From assembly GCF_007997035.1 (NCBI RefSeq), contig NZ_VOSS01000040.1, positions 1 to 32,173 of the forward strand: a DNA stretch of 32,173 nt, in the 5' to 3' direction. Below the pieces are notes generated by a model. The model saw only the letters and a program-made list of their open reading frames with translations, was not told the origin of the DNA and searched no databases. This document shows, in pieces, positions 1 to 10,116 of the stretch. A program made the translations under genes and the position numbers. This DNA comes from Ralstonia sp. TCR112 (lineage in GTDB: Bacteria > Pseudomonadota > Gammaproteobacteria > Burkholderiales > Burkholderiaceae). Every line of letters starts with the position of its first letter. Within the stretch, counting starts at the first letter, position 1.

Positions 1-1
1 C

Positions 2-1300
2 GATTCCACGGGCGTGTTCAACCAGGAATACGGTCTGTATTTCGCGCCGCCCGACCAGTGGCCCGCCGGCATGACGAAGGGACAACTCGTCGAGCGCCTG
101 TCCAAACATCTGGAGAAGATCCCGGGCATCGAATACAACTTCTCGCAGTACATCCAGGACAACGTGGATGAAGCGCTGTCAGGCGTGAAGGGTGAAAACT
201 CGGTCAAGCTGTTCGGCAACGACCTCAACGTGCTCGAAGCCAAGGCCAACGACATCCAGGCGCAGCTCAAGAAGGTGCCGGGGCTGGTGGACGTGGGCAT
301 CTTCCGCGAGCTGGGCCAGCCGACGCTGAACGTTTCGATCGACCGCCAGGCGGCTGCGCGCTTCAACATCAACGTGAGCGACGTGCAGAACCTCGTGCAA
401 TACGCCATTGGCGGCGCACCGGTCACGCAGATCCTGGAGGGCGAAAAGTCGTTCGGCCTGGCGGTGCGCCTGAATCAGCAGGCACGTGCGTCTTACGACG
501 CCATCCGCGAACTGCTGATCGATACGCCCGATGGCCAGCACGTGCCGCTTTCGATGATCGCCAAGGTGGAAATGACCGATGGCCCATTCTTCATCTACCG
601 TGAACTCGGCAAGCGCTATATCGCCATCAAGTTCGGCGTGCGCGGCCGCGACCTCGGCAGCGCAGTGGAAGAAGCAGAGCACGTGGTCGGCGACAGCGTG
701 CAGCTGCCTGAGGGCTACACCGTCAAGTGGGACGGCCAGTTCAACGAGATGAAGGTCGCACAAGGCAAGCTCATGGTGATCGTGCCGTTGACCATCCTCG
801 TGATCTTCCTGCTGCTGTACAGCACGTTCGGCAACTTCAAGGATGCGCTGATGGTCGTGCTGAATGTGCCGTTTGCGGCTATCGGCGGGCTGCTGGCGCT
901 GCATATCGCGCATGAGACGCTGTCAATTTCGGCGGGCATCGGCTTCCTCTCGTTGTTCGGGATTGCCATCCAGGACGGGGTGATTCTGATCTCGTACGTC
1001 AATCGCCTGGCGCAATCCGAGAACGTGCGGGAAGCCACCGTCGACGGCGCCGCGCTGCGCCTGCGCCCGGTCATCATGACGGCCATGCTGGCGGGGCTGG
1101 GTCTGCTGCCAGCAGCGCTGTCGCACAGCATCGGCTCGGAAGCGCAGCGCCCGCTGGCACTGGTGATCGTCGGCGGCATGGTCACGACGACCATCCTCAC
1201 GCTGCTGGTGCTGCCGGTGGTCTTCACGTGGGCACACCGCCATCGCCGTCCGCCATCGCGCGATTCGGACGTCAATCCGACGGCGGCCATGCTGCCTTAA
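2..1300 (+). CDS. Heavy-metal efflux RND transporter (CusA/CzcA family), C-terminal part
   Basis: This is the 3' end of an inner-membrane RND pump of the heavy-metal efflux (HME) group, which exports metal cations through a periplasmic adaptor and an outer-membrane channel. The frame is open to the left edge, so the gene starts outside the window and about 432 residues are visible, less than half of the usual 1,000-1,070. The first part is periplasmic porter domain. Then come hydrophobic helices near visible residues 255-275, 285-305, 310-335, 355-375 and 385-410, matching TM8-TM12. The stretch GIAIQDGVILISYVNRL fits the conserved RND TM10-like segment. The TM4 acidic motif that would help predict the metal (Zn/Co/Cd versus Cu/Ag) lies outside the window, so the substrate is unknown. 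A hairpin terminator follows the stop. Confidence 0.9.
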   Translation, partial: DSTGVFNQEYGLYFAPPDQWPAGMTKGQLVERLSKHLEKIPGIEYNFSQYIQDNVDEALSGVKGENSVKLFGNDLNVLEAKANDIQAQLKKVPGLVDVGIFRELGQPTLNVSIDRQAAARFNINVSDVQNLVQYAIGGAPVTQILEGEKSFGLAVRLNQQARASYDAIRELLIDTPDGQHVPLSMIAKVEMTDGPFFIYRELGKRYIAIKFGVRGRDLGSAVEEAEHVVGDSVQLPEGYTVKWDGQFNEMKVAQGKLMVIVPLTILVIFLLLYSTFGNFKDALMVVLNVPFAAIGGLLALHIAHETLSISAGIGFLSLFGIAIQDGVILISYVNRLAQSENVREATVDGAALRLRPVIMTAMLAGLGLLPAALSHSIGSEAQRPLALVIVGGMVTTTILTLLVLPVVFTWAHRHRRPPSRDSDVNPTAAMLP

Positions 1301-1325
1301 GCCCCACGCGTACTGAACGGACAAC

Positions 1326-1358
1326 GGCGCACCGCTTTACCGGCGGTGCGCCCGTTTT
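1326..1358 (+). terminator. Rho-independent terminator after the RND pump gene
   Basis: A perfect 10-bp inverted repeat GGCGCACCGC / GCGGTGCGCC (1326-1335 and 1343-1352) with a 7-nt loop is followed by CGTTTT. It lies 25 bp after the RND stop codon and separates that operon from the Hpt gene. Confidence 0.75.
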
Positions 1359-1454
1359 CATTTGGGCTCACACCAGAATCGGACCAATCTCATGGTGAGG
1401 CGTGAACCAGGCGAGCAGAGTGCGTCTTTGATTCTCATCGCACGCACCGCCGCA

Positions 1455-1859
1455 ATGCACCCCACGCCCAACTTATCCGCCAACGTCGCCGCACAATTCC
1501 CCCCGCAAGTCGTCACGACGCTCACCGAGCTGTTTGGCACCGATCTGCAGCAGTGGCGTTTTATCGTCGATCTGTTTTGCGAGACGGTGGAACAGGATCT
1601 CGCCAACCTGGAGAACGCCATCCGCGGCGGCGACGACACACAGATCGTTGAAGCGGCGCACCGCATCGTGGGTTCGGCGCGCATGCTCGGGCATCAGGCG
1701 ATTGGCGATGCCGCCCGCTGCATCGAGCGCGCTGCGCAGAGCGCCGGGCCGTATCGGCAACGCGCGGAGGACATGCAATCGGCCCTCACCTCCCTGCGCG
1801 CTCTCGCCGACGAATTCCGCCGGCAGGCAAACGGCTGCCCTTGGCCGGCCATCGACTGA
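1455..1859 (+). CDS. Stand-alone Hpt (histidine phosphotransfer) domain protein
   Basis: A small cytoplasmic phosphorelay protein that would carry a phosphoryl group between a hybrid sensor kinase and a response regulator. From ATG 1455 it has 134 residues and is essentially one four-helix Hpt domain. The signature AAHRIVGSARMLG contains the phospho-accepting His at residue 69 (codon 1659-1661) and fits the family pattern HxxKGxxxxxG, with Val in place of the usual Lys. The frame is open further upstream, with a TTG at 1362 and an ATG at 1392. I chose ATG 1455 because it directly precedes the domain, but no good ribosome binding site decides between them. No kinase or receiver gene adjoins it in this window, so the partner is unknown. 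The neighbouring metal pump makes a metal-responsive relay conceivable, but nothing shows it. Confidence 0.78.
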   Translation: MHPTPNLSANVAAQFPPQVVTTLTELFGTDLQQWRFIVDLFCETVEQDLANLENAIRGGDDTQIVEAAHRIVGSARMLGHQAIGDAARCIERAAQSAGPYRQRAEDMQSALTSLRALADEFRRQANGCPWPAID

Positions 1860-1916
1860 ACACCAACATTCCCCCGGGCCATTTATGTTGACAGTCACAT
1901 AAATTAAGCAATTCGG

Positions 1917-1943
1917 TTGTATTTTGCGTAATTCGCAATACAA
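1917..1943. promoter_or_regulatory. Palindromic operator-like site upstream of the formate/oxalate operon
   Basis: The arms TTGCG-taatt-CGCAA (1924-1938) form a 15-bp palindrome, and the flanks TTGTA (1917-1921) and TACAA (1939-1943) extend it, with two extra T on the left side. It sits in an AT-rich island 170 bp before the transporter start, in otherwise GC-rich DNA. This fits a dimeric repressor or activator site or a hairpin. The binding protein is unknown. A TTGACA lies at 1888-1893 but has no convincing -10 partner. Confidence 0.4.
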
Positions 1944-2111
1944 CGGGTGCCTACAACTATTGATCTAGAACACGCTGCCCCACTATCTTTCGCGGGCAAC
2001 GTCGGCGCACTCCAACCGCAGCCGACTGGCACGCACCGGCCATGACCGGCGCGGCCGCACCGTTTCGCCACACACGTCACAACACGGGCTCAACTTATCC
2101 GGGGGGATTCG

Positions 2112-3767
2112 ATGTCCGAAGCAGTCCTGCATCCATTTTTCTCGCGCGAGCGCACCGTCGCCGCGGTTGGTTTCAACCGCTGGCTGGTTCCGCCTGCCGC
2201 TCTGGCCATCCATCTGTGCATCGGCATGGCCTACGGTTTCTCCGTCTTCTGGCTGCCGCTTGGCCGCGCGCTGGGCATCACCAAGCCGCTCACCTGCGGC
2301 GCCGATGTCTCGCTGATCGCCGAGCTGTTCACCACCACCTGCGACTGGCGCGTCTCCAGTCTGGGCTGGATGTTTACGCTCTTCTTCGTGTTCCTCGGCG
2401 CATCCGCTGCCATGTGGGGCGGCTGGCTCGAGCGCGTTGGCCCGCGCAAGGCCGGTGTCGTGTCGGCCGTGTGCTGGTGCGGCGGGCTGTTGATTTCCGC
2501 GCTCGGCATCCAGATGCACCAGCTGTGGCTGCTGTGGGTGGGCTCGGGCGTGATCGGCGGCATCGGCTTGGGGCTGGGCTACATCTCGCCCGTGTCCACG
2601 CTCATCAAGTGGTTCCCCGACAAGCGCGGCATGGCCACTGGCATGGCAATCATGGGCTTCGGCGGCGGCGCGATGATCGGCGCCCCGCTGGCTGACCGCC
2701 TGATGAAGCTGTTTGCGACACCCGAATCGGTGGGTGTGTCGCAAACGTTTATCGTGCTCGCCGGCATCTACTTCGTGTTCATGATGGCCGGCGCGCTGGG
2801 TTACCGCGTGCCGCCCACGGGCTGGAAACCGGCTGGCTGGACGCCCTCGCCCGCCAAGGCGAAGGACACGATGGTCACGCAACGCCATGTCCACGCAAAT
2901 GAAGCGCTGAAGACGCCGCAGTTCTGGCTGATCTGGGCCGTGCTGTGCCTGAATGTGTCGGCCGGTATTGGCGTGCTCGGCATGGCGTCGCCGCTGCTGC
3001 AGGAAGTGTTTGGCGGCAAGCTGCTGGGCGTGACGACGTCGTTCATGGACCTGACGGCCGCGCAAAAGGGCCAGATCGCGGCCATCGCTGCGGGCTTCAC
3101 GGGCCTGCTGAGCCTGTTCAACATCGGCGGCCGTTTCTTCTGGGCCTCGCTGTCGGATCGCCTGGGCCGCAAGATGACGTACGCAGTCTTCTTCGTGCTG
3201 GGCTTCGTGCTGTACGCATCGATTCCGTGGACGTCGCACACCGGCAATATCGCGCTGTTCGCACTGGCTTTCTGCGTGATCCTGTCGATGTACGGCGGCG
3301 GTTTTGCGACTGTGCCAGCCTATCTGGCCGACATGTTCGGCACGCAGATGGTGGGTGCCATCCACGGCCGCCTGCTCACGGCGTGGTCGACCGCCGGCAT
3401 TCTGGGCCCCGTGCTGGTGAACTACCTGCGCGAATACCAGATCGCCCATGGCGTGGAACGCGCAGCCGTGTACGACATCACGATGATGATCCTGGCGGGC
3501 CTGCTGATCCTCGGCTTCATCTGCAACCTGCTGGTGCGCCCCGTCAACGCGAAGCACTTCATGACCGAAGCGCAACTCGACGAACAGCGTCACGCTGCGG
3601 CAACCAAGAGCCCGACGCCGTCGGTGGCTGCGCCGGAAACGTCGCTGGAATGGAAGGCGCACCCGGGCTCGGCCGTGGCTGTGGTGCTGGCCTGGGCCGC
3701 CGTGGGGCTGCCGTTGGGCTGGGGGGTTTGGATTACACTCCAAAAAGCTGCCGTTCTGTTCTCCTGA
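2112..3767 (+). CDS. OFA-family MFS transporter (oxalate/formate antiporter-like) with an extra C-terminal membrane helix
   Basis: A polytopic inner-membrane transporter of the oxalate:formate antiporter (OFA) group of the major facilitator superfamily, 551 residues. About 12 hydrophobic segments are visible, starting with AALAIHLCIGMAYGFSVFWLPLG. Between the first two helices there is a long insertion (about residues 55-80) containing two Cys, and an MFS-type loop WLERVGPRKAG follows helix 2. OFA proteins usually end soon after helix 12. Here a linker (about 480-515) leads to one further hydrophobic helix, VVLAWAAVGLPLGWGVWITL. That helix resembles the separate 'MFS transporter small subunit' proteins often encoded beside OFA genes, which suggests a fusion. 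A G-rich ribosome binding site stands at 2102-2107. The formate dehydrogenase-like gene starts 28 bp downstream, so formate, oxalate or a related small carboxylate is the inferred substrate; the sequence alone does not fix which. Confidence 0.85.
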   Translation: MSEAVLHPFFSRERTVAAVGFNRWLVPPAALAIHLCIGMAYGFSVFWLPLGRALGITKPLTCGADVSLIAELFTTTCDWRVSSLGWMFTLFFVFLGASAAMWGGWLERVGPRKAGVVSAVCWCGGLLISALGIQMHQLWLLWVGSGVIGGIGLGLGYISPVSTLIKWFPDKRGMATGMAIMGFGGGAMIGAPLADRLMKLFATPESVGVSQTFIVLAGIYFVFMMAGALGYRVPPTGWKPAGWTPSPAKAKDTMVTQRHVHANEALKTPQFWLIWAVLCLNVSAGIGVLGMASPLLQEVFGGKLLGVTTSFMDLTAAQKGQIAAIAAGFTGLLSLFNIGGRFFWASLSDRLGRKMTYAVFFVLGFVLYASIPWTSHTGNIALFALAFCVILSMYGGGFATVPAYLADMFGTQMVGAIHGRLLTAWSTAGILGPVLVNYLREYQIAHGVERAAVYDITMMILAGLLILGFICNLLVRPVNAKHFMTEAQLDEQRHAAATKSPTPSVAAPETSLEWKAHPGSAVAVVLAWAAVGLPLGWGVWITLQKAAVLFS

Positions 3768-3795
3768 CATCTGATCCAACGCCGCCCCGCCACCC

Positions 3796-6134
<2,339 letters not shown>

Positions 6135-6135
<1 letters not shown>

Positions 6136-6380
6136 TGCCAACCGAGCCGGCGTGGTCTGCGCTGCAACTGGCGCTGCTGGCGGCATTGCGCGAAACCGAC
6201 GCCGGCAAGCCGGTATCGCTGCCCTGGCTGACCAAGCGCGTGGGCGAGCGCGCCAGCACGGTGCTGCGCGCGCTGCATCCCTTGGCCGATGCCGGCCTGC
6301 TGCGCGTTGCCATGGACGACACGCGCTGGCTCATTGTGCTGCTCGACGCCGGCCGCGCCTTGCCCGATTTCACTGCATGA
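6135..6380 (+). CDS. Small winged-helix-like protein between the formate dehydrogenase-like gene and fdhD
   Basis: An 81-residue protein that I cannot assign to a named family. It begins at ATG 6135 inside TGATG (one base shared with the upstream stop) and ends in ATGA, sharing four bases with fdhD, so it is almost certainly translated by coupling. Predicted helices around LQLALLAALRE, SLPWLTKRVGE and STVLRALHPLADAGLL, followed by a short strand region RVAMDDTRWLIVLLDAG, give the order expected of a small winged-helix domain. No cysteines and no membrane segment are present. It could be a DNA-binding regulator of the operon, or a structural or accessory factor for the oxidoreductase, much as small subunits accompany other formate dehydrogenases. 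Its position between enzyme and sulfurtransferase favours an accessory role, but that is inference. Confidence 0.75.
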
Positions 6381-7192
6381 CTGCCCTGCCCCACCAATCC
6401 ACCGGCTTGCCCGTCGTTTCCGCCTCCGCGATGAAACGCACGCGGGCCGGCGCGCAAGAAGACACCCCCACCGCCGTCGCCGATGAAGCCCCGGTAGCGC
6501 TTGTCTTCAACGGCATCACGCATGCGGTGATGATGGCGTCGCCGACTGATCTGGAAGATTTCGCGCTGGGCTTTGCGCTGTCGGAAGGCATCATCGACGG
6601 TCGCGCCGATTGGCGTGGCGCAGACGTGGAAACGCGTCCGCATGGGCTCGAAGTGCATGCGGAAATCGCCTCGCATTGCTTCGTGCGGCTGAAGGAACGC
6701 CGCCGCGCCTTGGCGGGGCCGACCGGCTGCGGCCTCTGCGGCATTGAAAGCCTGCAGACGTTTGAAGAGGCACCGGTGCCGCTGGTGCCGCCCGCATGGC
6801 TGGCGTCATTGAGCGACGCACAGGTGCTGGACGCCATGCAGGCGATGACGGCGCATCAGCCCGCCAACGCGCTCACGGGAGGCTTGCATGCTGCAGGCTG
6901 GGTGCCCGCAGACGCTAACGCACCGCTGCATGTGCTGGAAGACGTGGGACGCCACAACGCGCTCGACAAGCTGATCGGCAGGCTGGCGCGACTCGGCATC
7001 CGTCCCGCAGATGGCTTCATCGTCATGACAAGCCGCGCGAGCTTTGAGTTGTCGCGCAAATGCGTGCAACTACAGGTGCCGCTGCTGGCGACGATCTCCG
7101 CGCCTTCTTCGCTGGCGATCCGTCACGCCAAGGCCGGGCAGTTGACGCTCCTGGCGTTCTGTCGGGGCGATAGCGTGACGCGGTTTGCGTAG
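6377..7192 (+). CDS. fdhD: FdhD, formate dehydrogenase accessory sulfurtransferase
   Basis: FdhD passes sulfur from the cysteine desulfurase IscS to the molybdenum cofactor of formate dehydrogenases, which need the sulfido ligand for activity. The 271-residue protein starts at ATG 6377, which overlaps the preceding stop as ATGA; an open frame continues upstream but lies inside the neighbouring gene. The conserved Cys pair is C118 and C121 in TGCGLCGIES, equivalent to the C-x-x-C loop of E. coli FdhD. The block LEDVGRHNALDKLIG (about residues 187-201) and the later MTSRASFELSRKCVQ are family hallmarks. Being last in the operon, it very probably serves the molybdopterin enzyme encoded at 3796-6135. 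Confidence 0.95.
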   Translation: MTALPHQSTGLPVVSASAMKRTRAGAQEDTPTAVADEAPVALVFNGITHAVMMASPTDLEDFALGFALSEGIIDGRADWRGADVETRPHGLEVHAEIASHCFVRLKERRRALAGPTGCGLCGIESLQTFEEAPVPLVPPAWLASLSDAQVLDAMQAMTAHQPANALTGGLHAAGWVPADANAPLHVLEDVGRHNALDKLIGRLARLGIRPADGFIVMTSRASFELSRKCVQLQVPLLATISAPSSLAIRHAKAGQLTLLAFCRGDSVTRFA

Positions 7193-7210
7193 CGCGCACA
7201 ACGTGCTGCG

Positions 7211-9105
7211 TCAGATCTCCACCTTGCTGCCCAGCTCAACCAGCCGGTTGGCAGGAATCCGGAAAAAGTCCGACGGTTTGGCGCTGTTGTGCTGCATCCA
7301 GGCAAACAGCGATTCACGCCACATCGCCATGCCGGGCAGCGGCGACGGCACCACCGTGGCACGCGTAATGAAGAAGGATGTTTCCATATCTTCAAAAACG
7401 ATGCCCAGCCGCTCGCCCACATTGCGGACGATCTCGTCAACGGCCGGTGTTTCCTTGAACCCGAAATCGACCACAGCCGTGTGGATGTCATCGCCAATGG
7501 TTTTGACGACCAGTCGCTTGGCGGGGTCCACATACGGCACGGCGAGCGTGCGGAAATGGATGAATAGCACACGCTTGTGCAGCACGTGGTTGTGCTTGAG
7601 GTTGTGCAGCAACGCCAGGGGCACGAAGTCGATGCTCGGTGTGAGATAGACGGCAGTTCCATCCACACGATACGGCGGATGGCGCAGCAGCCCCTCCATG
7701 AACGGCTCGAGCGGAATGCCGCCTTCCACGTTGCGCGCCTTCAGCAGCTGCGTGCCCGAGTGCCACGTCACCATCAGGAAGAAGATCAGGCCGCCCAGCA
7801 GCAACGGGAACCAGCCACCCGCTGCAATCTTGAGCAGGTTGGCGGAAAAGAACGACAGATCCACCGCCAGGAACACCGCGCCGATGCAGGCCACCAGTGA
7901 CAGGCCCCACTTCCAGGCGTTGCGCATGACGACCGTCACCAGACCGGTCGTCAGCACCATGGTGGTCGTCACCGCAATACCGTAGGCCGCGGCCAGGTTG
8001 TCGGACTTGCCGAAAGCCAGCACCACCGCCACCACCAGCGCCAGAAGCATGTAGTTGACCACCGGCACGTAGATCTGGCCGATCTCCACATCCGACGTAT
8101 AGAGAATCTTCATGCGCGGCGCATAGCCCAGATGCACGGCCTGCGCCGTCATCGAAAATGCGCCCGAGATGACCGCCTGCGATGCAATGACGGTGGCCGC
8201 CGTGGCCAGCAGCACCATCGGGCCCACGGCCCAGTTCGGCATCAACAGAAAGAACGGGTTCTGCACAGCGCTCGGCTCGCGCAGCAGCAAGGCGCCCTGG
8301 CCGAAGTAGTTCAGCAGCAGGCACGGCATGGCAATGTAGAACCAGGCATAGCGGATCGGACGTGCGCCAAAGTGGCCCATGTCGCATACAGGGCCTCGGC
8401 GCCGGTCAGCGCCAGAAACACCGAGCCGAACACGATGAACGCCAGCACCGTATGCCGGAATCCGAATTCGATGGCGTATACGGGGCTCAGCGCCACGAGT
8501 ATCTGCGGCGACTTCACCACCGAAGCCAGCCCCATCACGCCCAGCAGCACAAACCACAGCACCATGATCGGCCCGAACAGGCGCCCCACCACGTGCGTGC
8601 CGTGCTTTTGAATCAAGAACAGCACGATGAGCACGATCAGCGCCAGGGGCAACACCCACTTCTGCAGCGCGGGCGCCATGATCTCCATGCCTTCAATGGC
8701 GGAAAGCACCGAAATGGCGGGGGTGATGACGGCGTCACCGTAAAACATGGCGGCGCCTAGCAACCCGAGCAGCATCAACGTGCGGGTGAACCGGGCGCTG
8801 CCGCTGCTGGCACGCATGGCCAGGGCCGTCAGCGCGAGGATGCCGCCTTCGCCATTGTTGTCGGCGCGCATGACGAACAAGACATATTTGACGGACACCA
8901 CCAGCGTCATCGCCCAGAAGAGCATCGACAGGATGCCGAACACGGTCTGGTCGGAAAACGGCACCCCATGCTCGGGGTTGAAGCACTCCTTCAGGGCATA
9001 CAGGGGGCTGGTGCCGATGTCCCCGAAGACCACGCCGATTGCGCCCACCATGGTGGCCATCAACGCGGGATTTTTCTTGGTTTTACTGGCTGCGACGGTC
9101 GTCAT
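7211..9105 (-). pseudogene. kup: Kup potassium:proton symporter, interrupted by a one-base frameshift
   Basis: Kup is a low-affinity K+/H+ symporter of the inner membrane with about 12 helices and a cytoplasmic C-terminal domain. From ATG 9105 (protein [13 protein letters not shown]...) the frame reads [17 protein letters not shown] and continues to [13 protein letters not shown], then loses register. The rest, [15 protein letters not shown] through the C-terminal tail to the stop at 7211, is in another frame. One base is missing near 8384: the DNA codes TAT GCG ACA TGG where the family needs TAT GCN GAC ATG. With that base restored the protein has 631 residues, the usual Kup size. Everything else is intact, including the [11 protein letters not shown] and [12 protein letters not shown] segments. 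Either the gene is newly inactivated or the assembly lacks one base. An open frame continues upstream to 9366, but those 87 residues are not Kup-like. Confidence 0.9.
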
Positions 9106-9224
9106 GGGTAGGCTGCGACTGGAACGACGGGGGCGCACGCAATTTTCGTGCACCGTCTGCTGCACTTGCTTTACGGGGGCGAACCGAGTGCGGCAGAAGC
9201 CACTAAAGCTTAGGTGAAAACGCC

Positions 9225-9261
9225 CGGGTTTGCGCCGGTGTTTGCACCGATGGCAAGCCCG
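9225..9261. other. Two-tier hairpin in the kup-cspA intergenic region
   Basis: An outer stem CGGGTTTGC / GCAAGCCCG (9225-9233 and 9253-9261, one G-T wobble) encloses an inner stem CGGTG / CACCG (9236-9240 and 9245-9249) with loop TTTG. It lies upstream of the cspA promoter, so if transcribed it would belong to the kup leader on the minus strand. It could also be a regulator site. No T-run follows on either strand, which argues against a terminator. Confidence 0.45.
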
Positions 9262-9331
9262 AGCCAACCCTGCTGAGCGGCCGAAAACAACGTACGCACC
9301 CGGTCTAAGCAAAAAGCTTAAAAAACAGACT

Positions 9332-9360
9332 TTGACGGGGCGACGCGCCAAGCATATATT
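9332..9360 (+). promoter_or_regulatory. Sigma70-type promoter of cspA
   Basis: TTGACG (9332-9337) and TATATT (9355-9360) are separated by exactly 17 bp, each matching the consensus at five of six positions. Transcription would start near 9366-9368, giving a leader of about 90 nt before the cspA ATG, in keeping with the long leaders of cold-shock genes. Confidence 0.7.
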
Positions 9361-9362
9361 CA

Positions 9363-9378
9363 CCAAACGATCGTTTGG
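9363..9378. promoter_or_regulatory. Perfect 16-bp palindrome at the cspA transcription start
   Basis: CCAAACGATCGTTTGG is a perfect palindrome three bases after the -10 box. It could be a repressor site blocking cspA initiation; its core CAAAC-N4-GTTTG has the form reported for TetR-family PsrA sites. Alternatively it forms a 5'-end hairpin in the transcript. A second small hairpin, GGCC-GGTTC-GGCC, overlaps its right end (9377-9389). Confidence 0.5.
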
Positions 9379-9456
9379 CCGGTTCGGCCGGGTCTGCCTG
9401 CTGTGTTCGTATTTGGCCGGCGGCCGATCGATTTCTCAACTTCACGACTCAAAATC

Positions 9457-9660
9457 ATGGCTACTGGTACCGTCAAGTGGTTCAACGACGCAAAGGGTTT
9501 CGGCTTCATTACCCCGGATGATGGCGGCGAAGACCTTTTCGCTCATTTCTCCGCAATCAATGCCGCAGGCTTCAAAAGCCTGAAGGAAGGTCAGAAGGTG
9601 TCGTTCGAAGTCACGCAAGGCCCGAAGGGCAAGCAAGCTTCGAACATCGTGCCCCAGTAA
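9457..9660 (+). CDS. cspA: Cold-shock protein, CspA family
   Basis: A 67-residue single-domain OB-fold protein that binds single-stranded RNA and DNA and melts RNA structure, in many bacteria during cold or general stress. It has [15 protein letters not shown], containing RNP1 (KGFGFI, residues 16-21), and DLFAHF as the RNP2-like strand (Ala where Val is most common), then the conserved end [22 protein letters not shown]. The start at ATG 9457 is fixed by the universal N-terminus [10 protein letters not shown]. Its own promoter stands at 9332-9360, and kup is transcribed away from it on the other strand. Bacteria often carry several csp paralogs, so the number suffix is arbitrary. Confidence 0.95.
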   Translation: MATGTVKWFNDAKGFGFITPDDGGEDLFAHFSAINAAGFKSLKEGQKVSFEVTQGPKGKQASNIVPQ

Positions 9661-9836
9661 CAAGGAGCACGCGGGCGCGGTAGCCCGGTTTTGGCTTGCC
9701 GCGCGGGGTTTCCTCGCGCGTGTATTGGCCGGGATATTCCGCCAGGCAGGTTGTTTCAGTACGTGTTTGCCATCAAGCAGTCGGATGGCCGCCGGAAGCG
9801 GTGGCCTGGTTTGACGAACCCTATTGGGAGCATGCA

Positions 9837-10040
9837 ATGGCCAGCCGAATTGAAGAGAACGCCGTTCAATATGATCCGCCCGCCGCAGCTGCAGAAATGC
9901 ATGCTGCCCCGAGTTTTATTCGGGATTCGGAGATCCAGTTTTCGCGCTCGCAGACATTCCACGAGGGCCAGCGCGTCAGCTTCGATGTAGAAATCGGGCC
10001 CGATGGCGAACTCATCGCCGTCAACATCAAACCAATATGA
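9837..10040 (+). CDS. Small protein resembling only the C-terminal half of a cold-shock domain
   Basis: A 67-residue protein with a good ribosome binding site (GGGAG, 9826-9830, 6 nt before ATG 9837). The last 27 residues, FHEGQRVSFDVEIGPDGELIAVNIKPI, closely follow the end of the upstream CspA (EGQ-R/K-VSF-D/E-V..GP.G...A.NI). The first 40 residues are acidic and Ala-rich and lack the KWF, RNP1 and RNP2 strands that bind nucleic acid. It is thus either a decayed csp copy that kept its length and start, or a dedicated small protein built from CSD strands 4-5, for instance one that pairs with CspA. The 176 bp between the two genes hold only a weak GC hairpin near 9699-9720. The frame is open upstream to 9696, but nothing supports that start. 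Confidence 0.7.
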   Translation: MASRIEENAVQYDPPAAAAEMHAAPSFIRDSEIQFSRSQTFHEGQRVSFDVEIGPDGELIAVNIKPI

Positions 10041-10073
10041 CACGCCGGTTTCAACTCGGCATGTTCAAACGAT

Positions 10074-10096
10074 AAAGGGAGGCATTGCCTCCCTTT
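10074..10096. terminator. Bidirectional terminator between the CSD-like gene and mmsA
   Basis: AAAGGGAGGC-ATT-GCCTCCCTTT is a perfect 10-bp inverted repeat with a 3-nt loop, ending in short T-runs on both strands. It sits between two converging genes (stops at 10040 and 10117) and can serve both. Confidence 0.75.
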
Positions 10097-10116
10097 CTCA
10101 TGAGCGATACGTCGGC

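Noticed and set aside
1888-1893. TTGACA as -35 box of the OFA operon
   Set aside because: No acceptable -10 sequence occurs 16-18 bp downstream.
9697-9722. GC-rich inverted repeat after cspA as terminator
   Set aside because: Imperfect stem and no following T-run; too weak to call.
9696-9836. Upstream extension of the half cold-shock protein
   Set aside because: The extra residues have no similarity to anything recognisable, while GGGAG is correctly spaced before ATG 9837.
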